The position numbers and the translations under genes are program-made. Shown here piece after piece: positions 17,223 through 26,239 of a stretch of 64,000 nucleotides of DNA (positions are counted from its first letter, which is position 1; every line of letters starts with the position of its first letter). The stretch is from the NCBI GenBank assembly GCA_942492935.1, contig OW818654.1, positions 3,286,001 to 3,350,000 on the forward strand, read 5' to 3'. The DNA comes from JANJUO01 sp942492935. Its GTDB lineage: Bacteria; Bacteroidota; Ignavibacteria; Kapaibacteriales; UBA2268. The notes beneath the pieces were generated by a model. It worked only from the letters and a program-made list of their open reading frames with translations. It had not been told where the DNA came from and ran no database searches.

Positions 17223-18500
17223 CTATGGTAATAGCTGTTTTGTAGTCTTTCCATAAGGAATTGTTTCGGAAAATGGAATTGCAATACCAGCATTTTCATC
17301 TCTACCTTGTAATATGTATAGTGGATTTGAACTATCCATTTCATTAACAGCTTGACTGCAAAGTTTGCCAATATCACCGCCTTTTAGTCGATTCCAAATT
17401 AAAGTTAGTTTCATATCTGGAAACATAGTCGCCATTTCATAATCTCCATCGCTATCGACAGCTGAAAAAATTGGGTCCCAGTTTTTCTTTAAATCATTTT
17501 TAATAATTTTATTGATAGCTTCAACTTTACCATATCTTTGAGTTTTGAACCAATTTTCCTTATATTTTGGTAATAAAATGCCATCTTTTGTTTCAAGTTC
17601 CATCGCAATTATTCTATCATTAGGTACATTATAGCCGAAATTGCCTACTTCAGAAAATGCTTCAACGACTGGCTTAAAACTTGCAGAAACAACGAAAACA
17701 CTAATTCCATTTCGTTCAAAGGTAGAAATGAGATTCTGCATTTCAGGTAATACTCTTAATCCTGTTTTGAAAGAATATTTAATTTTTCCTGCTTTTGTAT
17801 CGAAATTATCTGGTGTTATCCATTCTTCTTTGCTTAATTTGTTTGCCAATTCATAAGAAATTACTTCTTTAGCCAAAGATTTAATTTCATTTATACTATG
17901 ACCTGCCAATAATTCAATTACCCAAGGATAGCCATAAGCCGCATCTATTCCACTTGTTCCGCAATAACCATCATAAAGAAAAGCTAATTTAGTAATAAAA
18001 TCAAAATAATAAGGAGTTTGCTTAATTTCAGCAAGTGTTTTATTGCCTTTTAAACCAACAAAATTTTCATATAGAAAATTATAATCAGTTATCAAATCCT
18101 CATTAATATCAGCTAATTTAATATTATTGAAATTACTTGATAAATTTGTAATACCATTAATTTCATTTTTCAGCAAATTACTGAATTCATTTTTTGTTAA
18201 TTTAAATTTCAGATTTGTTAGTTGATAGCGCATTACAGCTTCTTCTACATCTAAAAATGCACAAGTTTGGTCCCAATCCAATACAACATAAGATGGCTTT
18301 TTAGCATCGTAATACTTGCCACCAATACCATAGTTATTAATAAGTTGATTGAGTAAAGTATGATTTCTGGCAGACCAATTCATTTTGTCTAATCCATTTG
18401 CATTATTTAAAACATTATTCACAGTATTATCACTATTGCATCCAAATATTAGAACCATGATAAACCCAAAAACAAATTTTAAAGCAATATACTTTTTCAT
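17223..18500 (-). CDS. HAD-superfamily phosphatase lipoprotein
   Basis: A protein of about 425 aa. ATG 18500 is preferred to the upstream ATG at 18530 because it opens a good lipoprotein signal (MKKYIALKFVFGFIMVLIFGC, lipobox Cys). HAD motifs: VVLDWDQTCAFLD (DxDxT nucleophile region), VFVVSASFKPVVEAF (motif II Ser) and FSAVDSDGDYEMA (motif IV acidic cluster), with a helical cap between motifs I and II that contains the long central segment. It resembles haloacid dehalogenase-like (phosphoserine phosphatase-type) proteins of Bacteroidetes. It is probably exported and anchored, acting on a small phosphorylated metabolite; the substrate is unknown. The 63 bases before the upstream GT39 gene end may let it be the last gene of that minus-strand operon. 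Confidence 0.88.
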   Translation of the reverse strand: MKKYIALKFVFGFIMVLIFGCNSDNTVNNVLNNANGLDKMNWSARNHTLLNQLINNYGIGGKYYDAKKPSYVVLDWDQTCAFLDVEEAVMRYQLTNLKFKLTKNEFSNLLKNEINGITNLSSNFNNIKLADINEDLITDYNFLYENFVGLKGNKTLAEIKQTPYYFDFITKLAFLYDGYCGTSGIDAAYGYPWVIELLAGHSINEIKSLAKEVISYELANKLSKEEWITPDNFDTKAGKIKYSFKTGLRVLPEMQNLISTFERNGISVFVVSASFKPVVEAFSEVGNFGYNVPNDRIIAMELETKDGILLPKYKENWFKTQRYGKVEAINKIIKNDLKKNWDPIFSAVDSDGDYEMATMFPDMKLTLIWNRLKGGDIGKLCSQAVNEMDSSNPLYILQGRDENAGIAIPFSETIPYGKTTKQLLP

Positions 18501-18563
18501 AATTAAGCCAAGAATAAATTTTAAATTCAATTTGCTGAAATACGTTTCAATTCACAAATTCAT

Positions 18564-20072
18564 TTATTTGAAAAATAATTTGTACTTTGCTATTACCTCA
18601 TCAGTATTTTTAATTGAATAAACAGATAGCTCTCCATCATCTTTAATTATACTAACGTATTTTTTTAGATATTTATGAACAAACTGTTTGTTTCCAATAA
18701 TCAAAGATGCATTGATTATTTCTTCATTAAAATAAAATATTTGCTTGTATAATTCAAAGTAATAAGTCATTTTATTAAAATTATCACCATTAATAGAATA
18801 CAATTTCTTATTTGGCAAGAGTAAATTTATTAATTCAGGTCTAAAATCTAAAGAAGGGTCAGCAAAAATGCCATTTACTTCACTTAAATTTAAGAAGATA
18901 TTCTTGATTGAATTAGACCTTTCATTGTTTATTCTGATATTATCATAAACAGGCATATATGAAGTAAATAATCTGTTATTAACTCTATCAATCTGCTTCA
19001 ATCTTAGCTCTTCATTCTGAAAATTCAATTCAATTTTCTTATCAGTTGTTGGAGCGAAGGAATAAAAAAGTGTAAGAAAAACAGTTAGAATTAGCATTTG
19101 AAAATTTGAAATGAATTTCATTTCTACAAATTTCGCAATCAAAAAGTAAATACCAACAACACAAATTAATATATATCCTTTCGCATAGTGATAGGTTGAA
19201 AAAATAATCAAAGATGGAATACACCATAATATGAGCTGAATTAACAAATGTTTATCAACTGTGAATTTTTTTAATTCATTTATGGGTTTATTAATTATTA
19301 TTAGCAACAATAATAAAAACAAAGGGATTGAAATATAAAACATATTTGATGCAAATCCTATGAAATTCTTTATTACTCCATTATGAATTGTAGGATTATG
19401 TGTTTCCCATAATTTGATATAATTTGAAAAACCACCAACACTATCAGTCATTGAGATAAACCAGAGCAAGAAAATGCCAATTGATATAAACATTGAAATA
19501 AAAAGTGATTTTAAAGAATTATTTTTATTTTTGTAATTATAATAAATCAAATAAGAAGAAATAGGGAGTAATAAAATTGCTGTTGATTGTCTGAAACCAA
19601 CTGAAATTGCAAAAATAAGAGGAATTAAAACCGATGCTTTTTTTGAATTTCCAAGATAGAAAATTAATATAGAGAAAAATAAATCACAAAAATAATTTTC
19701 CGAAACTGATGTATAATAAATTACTGTTGGCAAAAATAATATTAAAAGAGCTGTATAAAATGATGTCTCAGAATTATAAAATTTTCTGAATGATTTAAAT
19801 AGTAATATTGTTGAAAAAAAAGTGAAAGTTAAAGATAGTACTTTTGAAGAATAATGAATATTATCAAATAAAGTATTAATAAAATAAATTGACTTTACAT
19901 ACAAATAATAACCAGGTAAGTGAGGTCGTTCATCAATGAGTGAGTAATCTTTTACTGCCTGATGAAAATAAACAGCATCTATACTATTAAATGAATTATT
20001 TGATTCAAAGAAAAACATTCTTGAAACCATCACTAATAAAATTAATAATACTAAATAACTATAATCTTTCAT
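18564..20072 (-). CDS. GT39-like membrane glycosyltransferase
   Basis: A 502-aa polytopic protein with about 11 membrane segments. The N-terminal region resembles the PMT/ArnT (GT-C fold) group: an acidic residue in the first periplasmic loop (NSIDAVYFHQAVKDYS), then IDERPHLPGYYLYVKSIYF, which is the RPHxPGYxLY motif of lipid-linked sugar transferases. The C-terminal 150 residues form a soluble domain without a recognised fold. Such enzymes move a sugar from an undecaprenyl- or dolichyl-type carrier to a lipid or protein on the outer side of the inner membrane. It lies 42 bases after the ICMT/PAP2/Lgt fusion, so it is probably in the same operon. Confidence 0.8.
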   Translation of the reverse strand: MKDYSYLVLLILLVMVSRMFFFESNNSFNSIDAVYFHQAVKDYSLIDERPHLPGYYLYVKSIYFINTLFDNIHYSSKVLSLTFTFFSTILLFKSFRKFYNSETSFYTALLILFLPTVIYYTSVSENYFCDLFFSILIFYLGNSKKASVLIPLIFAISVGFRQSTAILLLPISSYLIYYNYKNKNNSLKSLFISMFISIGIFLLWFISMTDSVGGFSNYIKLWETHNPTIHNGVIKNFIGFASNMFYISIPLFLLLLLIIINKPINELKKFTVDKHLLIQLILWCIPSLIIFSTYHYAKGYILICVVGIYFLIAKFVEMKFISNFQMLILTVFLTLFYSFAPTTDKKIELNFQNEELRLKQIDRVNNRLFTSYMPVYDNIRINNERSNSIKNIFLNLSEVNGIFADPSLDFRPELINLLLPNKKLYSINGDNFNKMTYYFELYKQIFYFNEEIINASLIIGNKQFVHKYLKKYVSIIKDDGELSVYSIKNTDEVIAKYKLFFK

Positions 20073-20114
20073 TTTTTCAATTGAAATAATTTTCCAACAT
20101 CTAAATTAGTGAAT

Positions 20115-22049
20115 TTAAACTAATCTTGAAAACCTTTTGTTTGAATTTGGAAAATCAATTCCCATTGCGAATGTTGTTATCAAAGCCAAGAATATAGGAT
20201 TTATCATCAATTCCAAGCTGAAATTTGAGATACCAGTATGATTTACAGTTGGTAATGAAGTAATAAATATTCCAATTAAAACGCTTAATATTGATAACCA
20301 TTGATAAATTCTTAAGCCATATTTAATTTCAGTTTGCGATTCTCCTCTAAAAGATTCTTCAACGAATCTTGCAATTCCTGCAAGAATCAGATATAGTCCA
20401 GCAAGCATTTCGAATCCGACTCCTCCTATGTATAATCTAAAAAGTAATAATCCTATAAATATATTTCCGATAATAGAATACAATTGCGTAGGATGTAAAT
20501 ATTCACCTTTTAAATTTGAAATTCTGATTACTCTGGATTTTGGATTGAAAAATCTAATTCCTACTTTTTCACCAGCAATACTGCCATGACAGCACCCTTG
20601 AACTAAGCAACGAAATCTTCCAAATAACTGTATCCAAGGTGCTGCTAATGCGTAAGCACCAATTAGCAGAATAAATGAATTATCAAAAATAATTGAAGAT
20701 ATTAAAGCACCAAAAATTGTTCCAAGTACTCCACCATAATAACCAAACGGTCTTAGTAATTTTGGAGAACCTTCAATTAATTGAGCCCACAATCCTGCTC
20801 CTATCAAATTACTTAATCCAATTATTAAAATCTGAAAGAAAAAATCTTTTCCCAATACCAATGAAATAATTGTAATTCCAACAAAAACTCCTAAACCTGC
20901 ATAAAATCCGTGATTAATAATTCTGATTTTTCCAAAATGCCACTCTTTCCAAGAATTTGCAATTTTTTCAGTAAATAGTAAAGTCTTTGTCAAATATAAT
21001 TCATAATTTATTGAAAAGAAAGCAATAACTACACCGAATATTACATCTGCAATTGAATGAACTCCTGTTGTTATACAACTAATTGAAATCAAAGTTGCAA
21101 GTAAATACCAAAGTAATTTCGATTGTTTTTTGAACGTAATGTAAAAGTTAGCTACAATATATGCGAAAATAACATGAAATGATGGAAATGAAGATAGTTC
21201 ACTATCTAAACCTCTTTCCCATAATATCATTTCGCCTAAAAATGATTCTGGTATAAATTGTTTATGAGGTGCATAAAATGGAATAACATAATATACAAAA
21301 ATACCAATAATTGTAGAAATCCATGTAATAATTGCAAATTTTCTCAATTCAAATTTTTTATTTAGTACCAATGGGATAGATAGAACAAGTGGATAAACTA
21401 AAATGTAAAAAATATGTGTGAACTCAATTACTGGAATTGTATTCTCCCATTCGAAATATGATGAAAGATGTATAGGTGATTTACCAATCCAAATAGCTGA
21501 TTCATAAAGAATTCCCCAAGGTAATAAGACAACTAAGTAAATTGAGATTTTATCCCAAATTGTTGCTTTTTCTTCAGAATTTATTGGAATTTTCAATAGT
21601 GGTTTTATTCTGTCTTTTCCAAAAAGTTCGTCAATACTTCTATTTTCGTATCCCCAAAGCAATGAAATTACTGATAAGAAAAGTATAGGACTTGCAAGCC
21701 AAAATCCAGATTTGGATTGAAAAAATACTGATAAACCGAAAGATAACATAATTGCACCAGTATAAGCAGGATGAGCAATATACTTGTAAATTCCATCATG
21801 AACATATTTTTTGGGTGGATATAGATTCATAGGTAAACCATCACCTTTGAACTTTAGATTTGCAAATGCAACCAACATCAAAATAAAACCCACAACCATC
21901 AATAAATACTCAATATTAAAGAAATTAGGCACTTTGAGAAGTACTTTACTTTCTGTTGAAATTGACCAGAAAATCAAAATAGCTGGAACTAAAACAACAA
22001 ATACAAATCCATAAAGGAATTTGCCAATTTTTTGATTAATTACTTCCAT
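20115..22049 (-). CDS. Triple fusion: ICMT-like, PAP2 phosphatase, Lgt-like domains
   Basis: A 644-aa polytopic membrane protein with three recognisable parts. Residues about 1-150 resemble isoprenylcysteine/phospholipid methyltransferases (DGIYKYIAHPAYTGAIML, then the ENRSIDELFG tail motif). Residues about 190-355 are PAP2-like, with SSFPSFHVIFAY (H292) and TTGVHSIADVIFG (H331) carrying the two catalytic histidines, as in inositolphosphotransferase-type members. Residues about 390-620 resemble prolipoprotein diacylglyceryl transferase: GRFRCLVQGCCHG (about 480), YLHPTQLYS (H519) and ARFVEESFRGES. Lgt moves diacylglycerol from phosphatidylglycerol to a lipobox Cys. Whether this domain keeps that activity or acts on another acceptor is unknown. 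Its start overlaps the upstream gene by 10 bases. The whole suggests a membrane-lipid modifying enzyme. Confidence 0.85.
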   Translation of the reverse strand: MEVINQKIGKFLYGFVFVVLVPAILIFWSISTESKVLLKVPNFFNIEYLLMVVGFILMLVAFANLKFKGDGLPMNLYPPKKYVHDGIYKYIAHPAYTGAIMLSFGLSVFFQSKSGFWLASPILFLSVISLLWGYENRSIDELFGKDRIKPLLKIPINSEEKATIWDKISIYLVVLLPWGILYESAIWIGKSPIHLSSYFEWENTIPVIEFTHIFYILVYPLVLSIPLVLNKKFELRKFAIITWISTIIGIFVYYVIPFYAPHKQFIPESFLGEMILWERGLDSELSSFPSFHVIFAYIVANFYITFKKQSKLLWYLLATLISISCITTGVHSIADVIFGVVIAFFSINYELYLTKTLLFTEKIANSWKEWHFGKIRIINHGFYAGLGVFVGITIISLVLGKDFFFQILIIGLSNLIGAGLWAQLIEGSPKLLRPFGYYGGVLGTIFGALISSIIFDNSFILLIGAYALAAPWIQLFGRFRCLVQGCCHGSIAGEKVGIRFFNPKSRVIRISNLKGEYLHPTQLYSIIGNIFIGLLLFRLYIGGVGFEMLAGLYLILAGIARFVEESFRGESQTEIKYGLRIYQWLSILSVLIGIFITSLPTVNHTGISNFSLELMINPIFLALITTFAMGIDFPNSNKRFSRLV

Positions 22050-22822
22050 TTTACTACCTCAGATATTACATTTCCAGAAATTATCTTATTATTTATTTCA
22101 ATACTTCCTTTAGAAAATACTTTTTTTTCATGGATTTTTGAAACTGGTGTCATAGAAAATTTATCAATAAATGGAATATTACTCAATATACCATTTAAGA
22201 TAAAACTATCTCTAATAATAAATAGAGGAACAAAATACAAGGTTAGATTGTTGAATTGTAATTTTTGTTCATCTATAATAGCTGAATTATATTCTACTCC
22301 ATTATGGATTACTTTGATTAATTGATTCTTTCCCTCCCAAATTATCCACACGATATAATGATGTTCAGAGATAAATCTACCCCAATATAATTTGTCAAAT
22401 CCAAGATTCCACGGCTTTTGAGTAAGAGTTAATTTTTCTACATAACCTACTCCATTCACTAATTCCTTTGAGTTAATATTCACAAATCCATCAGCGTTTG
22501 GACACAAACACTCCCACAATACTGAACTGTCATTTTCAGGTGATAAATCTGCAGTTATCGGTTTTGATTTAAAAATCCAATTAGAATTAAGATTAATATA
22601 ATTATTATTCCAAGTTAAAGTTTTTTCATCATAAATCGGAAAACTTTGATTTTTGTAATAATTATTCTGGAACAAAGTATCATCAATACAATTGTAATAA
22701 ATATTCATAAATCCAAGTTTTAGTAAATTCCATTTTAGTTTTGCAGAATAGAGGATAACCACAGATTTATCCTTAGAAACACAGTCTAAATAGTATTTGG
22801 TTAAACGAAATTTTTCTTTCAT
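22040..22822 (-). CDS. Unassigned 260-aa protein, faintly CrtC/AttH lipocalin-like
   Basis: No signal peptide. The sequence is beta-rich with many Trp and Tyr residues. The stretch WECLCPNADGFVNI, then GVGYVEKLTLTQKPW and FDKLYWGRFISEHHYIVWII, recalls the hydroxyneurosporene synthase/AttH lipocalin-like fold, in which GxGYxE/D and a WxWGR line bind a hydrophobic substrate. This is a weak match from memory. Its end overlaps the start of the ICMT/PAP2/Lgt fusion by 10 bases, so they are translated together and probably act on the same lipid. It is the first gene of a three- or four-gene minus-strand operon. Confidence 0.8.
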   Translation of the reverse strand: MKEKFRLTKYYLDCVSKDKSVVILYSAKLKWNLLKLGFMNIYYNCIDDTLFQNNYYKNQSFPIYDEKTLTWNNNYINLNSNWIFKSKPITADLSPENDSSVLWECLCPNADGFVNINSKELVNGVGYVEKLTLTQKPWNLGFDKLYWGRFISEHHYIVWIIWEGKNQLIKVIHNGVEYNSAIIDEQKLQFNNLTLYFVPLFIIRDSFILNGILSNIPFIDKFSMTPVSKIHEKKVFSKGSIEINNKIISGNVISEVVKWK

Positions 22823-23235
22823 TTTATTCTATTAACAATAAATAAAAATTTTCAAGGGAAACATCAGACATTTATCATCTACAATATTACAATACTTACA
22901 AAATTAAATAAAAACATAAACATAATGTAAATAATTTTTGGGAATTATTTAGAAAAAAGGATTACAAAATGATTAAAATTATATGTGAATTATTTTTTTT
23001 GTTTAAATCAAGGATAAAAGTAACTACTCATTCGCATCTCACATTTAAAGAATATTGAATTTTTGTTCAATTATCTTTATCTTTAAACGCAAATTAGTAA
23101 AATATAATTTAATCGTAATATGTTAATCTCCAAATATAAAAATCTGCTGAAATATTACATAATTTTTAAATCTTTTGTTAAACAATTCGTTTTCAATTTT
23201 TTTAATGTCAAATTGTTGCAGGTGAAAATTGTATT
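22823..23235. other. Divergent intergenic region
   Basis: About 410 AT-rich bases between two divergent transcription units. It should hold promoters in both directions, but I cannot identify their boxes with confidence. No repeats or hairpins of note were seen. Confidence 0.5.
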
Positions 23236-23959
23236 ATGGAGAGAAGTGAAATTAATAATGTTTATTCTGATGCAAATACTAAGAAATATTATGAAACTTT
23301 TGGGGTTGAAATTGATTATAAAAGTGAATATGATTATTATTTTCTTAGTAAATTTCCAGAATCACTAATTGATAATATTGCAATCGATATTGGTGCTGGT
23401 AACGGGAAATATTCAGAATTATTAATCAATAAAGGAGCAAAAAAAAGTTATTGCCATTGATTCAAGTATATCAATGATAAATGAAATTAATTCAAGAAAA
23501 CAGAGTAAAAAATTAGATAATTTAATTGTTATGAATGGAGAAATTGATAATCTGCCTACATTTGATGATAAAATTAATTTTGTGTTATCAAGATTCAGCT
23601 TGATGTATTCGAAGAATCTTCAAAAATTGTTTAGTAATTTATACGATTTGATGGTTCTTAATGGGAGAATATTAATTTTAGCGAATTTTGCTACATTTAA
23701 GAATCCTGAAAATGAATCAAAAATCAAAAATTTTCCAATCCCTTTAATTTTGCAAATTGGTAATAATAGTGTTGAAATAAAAAATTATGCCAATTCCTTA
23801 ATTGATTATCGTAGTGCATTTTCTAATAATGGATTTAGGATATTAGATGAAAAACAATTTGAATCAATAGAACTTTCTGTATCAAAAAGTTTCGATTTTT
23901 ATAGTGAAGTTAGTTTCAAATATGTAGTTTTTTCTTTAATAAAAGATAATTATTTTTAA
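23236..23959 (+). pseudogene. SAM-dependent methyltransferase with a frameshift at an A8 tract
   Basis: Two frames together make one class I methyltransferase of about 241 residues. The first (from ATG 23236) contains IAIDIGAGNGKYSELLINKG, which is SAM motif I, then reaches eight A residues at 23439-23446 and stops at 23458-23460. Removing one A continues as KKVIAIDSSISMINEI, the expected motif II with its ribose-binding Asp, and runs on to the stop at 23959. The later part contains INFVLSRFSLMYSKN (motif post II) and VLNGRILILANFA (motif III). The break is therefore either a real inactivating or phase-variable indel, rescue by slippage, or a sequencing error. The substrate is unknown. It lies 67 bases before the DsbD-N gene. 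Confidence 0.85.
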
Positions 23960-24026
23960 AACAATTATAATAACTTTGCTTCTTTTTCGATATTATAAAT
24001 GTTAGGTTAAACAAACTTTATAAAAA

Positions 24027-24851
24027 ATGAAATATTTTCTGATAATTTCTGTGTTAATTTTTAATTTGAACCTTCATTCTCAAGAAAATGATGGGAATAA
24101 ATTAGTAAAAGTTATTTACAATTTTGAAACAAATGAAATTAAGCCAAATGATTCTGTTACAATTATTGCCAGATTTACTCCAGCGAAAGATTGGCATACA
24201 TATTGGAAAAATCCCGGTGATGCTGGGTTGGCAAGTAATTTGGAATTTACATTGCCTGATGGATTTAGAGTTAGCGAATTAAAATGGGAATATCCAAAAT
24301 CATTTCCATTCGATAATATGTTGAATTTTGGATATTCTGAAACTTCTCATTTGATTTTTACTATTTATTCTCCACCTAAAATACCAAAAGGTGAGTTTAA
24401 TATTGTTATCAAATCAAGCTGGTTGGTTTGCAAAGATATATGTTTGTCAGGTAGTAAAACTGATACTTTGGCATTTAATAATATTAATGATATGTATTCA
24501 TTCCCAGACTTTAGATTGAAACTAAAGTCAATTTCATCGAGGGTACCTGATTTGATTAATAATCCAAATTTCTTTGCTGAAAAAAATGGCAACGAAGTAA
24601 TTCTTAAATGGAATAAGAATATCAATTTACCTGATAATTTAAGTATTTTTCCTATTCAAGAAGGATTTTTCAAATACAAAAGTAACTATGAAGTAAAAGA
24701 AAAGAACGGATTTAAATTTGTAGTATTAGAAATGGACAATTTCAGAGTTTCAGAACCTGAAAACCTACAATTAGTTTTAGTTTCAGAAAATGGTTTTATT
24801 AATTTAAGCAATAAAAAAGCAATCGAATTACATTTATCATTTAATAAATAA
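24027..24851 (+). CDS. DsbD N-terminal-like thiol:disulfide domain protein
   Basis: A 274-aa exported protein with signal peptide MKYFLIISVLIFNLNLHSQ. The domain (about 25-150) matches the DsbD/ScsB N-terminal domain: ARFTPAKDWHTYWKNPGDAG, then IKSSWLVCKDICLSG, which holds the paired cysteines C-x3-C. In DsbD this domain receives electrons and passes them to periplasmic partners; here it stands alone, without the transmembrane or C-terminal thioredoxin domains. The C-terminal half (about 165-274) is beta-rich. It is 11 bases from the redoxin gene, so the two likely cooperate in envelope thiol chemistry. Confidence 0.88.
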   Translation: MKYFLIISVLIFNLNLHSQENDGNKLVKVIYNFETNEIKPNDSVTIIARFTPAKDWHTYWKNPGDAGLASNLEFTLPDGFRVSELKWEYPKSFPFDNMLNFGYSETSHLIFTIYSPPKIPKGEFNIVIKSSWLVCKDICLSGSKTDTLAFNNINDMYSFPDFRLKLKSISSRVPDLINNPNFFAEKNGNEVILKWNKNINLPDNLSIFPIQEGFFKYKSNYEVKEKNGFKFVVLEMDNFRVSEPENLQLVLVSENGFINLSNKKAIELHLSFNK

Positions 24852-24862
24852 AGGAATACATA

Positions 24863-25471
24863 ATGAATATTCTAAAGATTTTCACTTTAATTGCAATAGC
24901 ACTTATGTTTAATTCTCAATCTTTTGCTCAGCAAGCAGATATTGACAAGGAAGCTCCAGATTTTACTTTGAAAGATAGTTATGGAATTATACATAGATTA
25001 TCTGATTACAAGAATCAAATAGTTGTTCTTGAATGGATTAATTTTGATTGTCCATTTGTAGTAAAGCATTACTCATCAAATAATATGCAGAGTCTTCAAA
25101 AAAAATATACCGACCAAGATGTGATTTGGTTAAGTATTTGCTCATCAGCACCCGAAAAGCAAGGAAATTTCAACAATGAAGAAATAAATAAAAGAATCAA
25201 AGACCAAAAAGCAAAAATGACTGCGTATTTAATTGATGAAAATGGATATATAGGTAGACTATATGGTGCAAAAACAACACCGCATATCTACATAATTGAT
25301 AAAAAAGGCATTTTGGTTTATGCTGGTGCAATAGATGATACAAAATCGACTGATAAAAATGACATACCTAAGTCAAAAAATTATATTTCTGATACATTAG
25401 ATAAAATGTTGAATAATTTGCCCATAACAACAAAAACTACAGTCCCTTATGGCTGTTCGGTTAAGTATTAG
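24863..25471 (+). CDS. Exported thioredoxin-like redoxin (AhpC/TSA family)
   Basis: A 202-aa protein with signal peptide (MNILKIFTLIAIALMFNSQS, cut after FAQQ). The fold is thioredoxin-like: KEAPDFTLKDSYGIIHRLSD, NFDCPFVVKHY with a single peroxidatic-type cysteine, and AKTTPHIYIIDKKG with the cis-proline. Another cysteine lies in VIWLSICSSAP and one near the end (PYGCSVKY). Members of this subfamily with a D/N-CPFVxxHY motif are common in Bacteroidetes and Chlorobi. It is probably a periplasmic thiol peroxidase or disulfide protein, partnered by the DsbD-N protein just upstream. Confidence 0.9.
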   Translation: MNILKIFTLIAIALMFNSQSFAQQADIDKEAPDFTLKDSYGIIHRLSDYKNQIVVLEWINFDCPFVVKHYSSNNMQSLQKKYTDQDVIWLSICSSAPEKQGNFNNEEINKRIKDQKAKMTAYLIDENGYIGRLYGAKTTPHIYIIDKKGILVYAGAIDDTKSTDKNDIPKSKNYISDTLDKMLNNLPITTKTTVPYGCSVKY

Positions 25472-26236
25472 ATTTATGAAATTTGTTTTTTTTATAATCA
25501 ATTCAAACTTTTACATTTATTAATATCAATTTAAAATTAGTCAGACACCACAATTAAGTGGGTCTGGCTAATTATGATTTACATCTGCTATTATGATTTT
25601 AATGCAAGAATCGCACATCATCACCCGCAACACCGTAGGTGTTGAATGCGTATTTGAACTATTCAATTCCGATAGGATTGTTTGTATTAATTCTAAGATA
25701 TTGTTTTATATAGGTTTACATTATTTGTGAAGTATGTTCAAATACATATCCCAAAATTTTCTGTTTTTGGTTCTTTATTTTTTTTGGTGTTAATATAAAC
25801 AATTATAGTTGTAATTTGATATTAAAGTTAAAAATGCATCATTAACTTGCATAACAAATTACTTTCAAGTATTTCTTTCTATCAATTTGCAAAAGTTTAA
25901 TGAAAATTTTTTGATGAAAATTGCTGTCTTAAAAAATAAAATTTAAATTTTTTTCCCTACCCTTAAACGACAAAATACCTTCAATCAGACCTTAATTTTG
26001 TACTTTGTTATTTGACAATATAAATTTTTAGTAAAAAGTGAATTGGGGTATTGAAAAAGTGATGTTGCAACCACACGCCCAAATACCCTATTTACACTGT
26101 AAAATACCCTGTTCATGTAATAGTGGATTTGTATATAACCTAAAAGTCTAAAATAGAACATGGATTAAGTCGTCTAAGTAATTGATTTTACAAGAATTAA
26201 TTAACAAAAACGTAAACCCAAAAAGGTACTTAATCC
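25472..26236. other. Region between redoxin gene and IS element
   Basis: Holds a hairpin at 25538-25570 (TAGTCAGAC against GTCTGGCTA with one wobble pair) that may terminate the redoxin transcript, the 64-bp repeat copy B at 25617-25680, and the left flank of the IS element. Around 26085-26115 the word AATACCCT occurs twice around the palindrome TATTTACACTGTAAAATA. I could not fix the exact left terminus of the IS. Confidence 0.6.
25617..25680 (-). repeat. 64-bp interspersed repeat, copy B
   Basis: Reverse complement of 17035-17098 with one mismatch. It contains the core CAACACCGTAGGTGTTG palindrome. With copy A it brackets 17.1-25.6 kb as an inverted pair. Confidence 0.92.
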
Positions 26237-26239
26237 ATG
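26159..26239 (+). promoter_or_regulatory. Inverted repeat hiding the transposase start codon
   Basis: CATGGATTAAGT at 26159-26170 is the exact reverse complement of ACTTAATCCATG at 26228-26239; the latter contains the transposase ATG (26237). An mRNA begun upstream of 26159 could fold and mask the start codon and nearby AAAAGG, while one begun between the arms could not. Confidence 0.7.

Noticed and set aside
23439..23446. Programmed ribosomal -1 frameshift in the methyltransferase
   Set aside because: The shift needed is +1 (or loss of one A), not -1, so a standard slippery-site mechanism does not fit; indel or transcriptional slippage is more likely.
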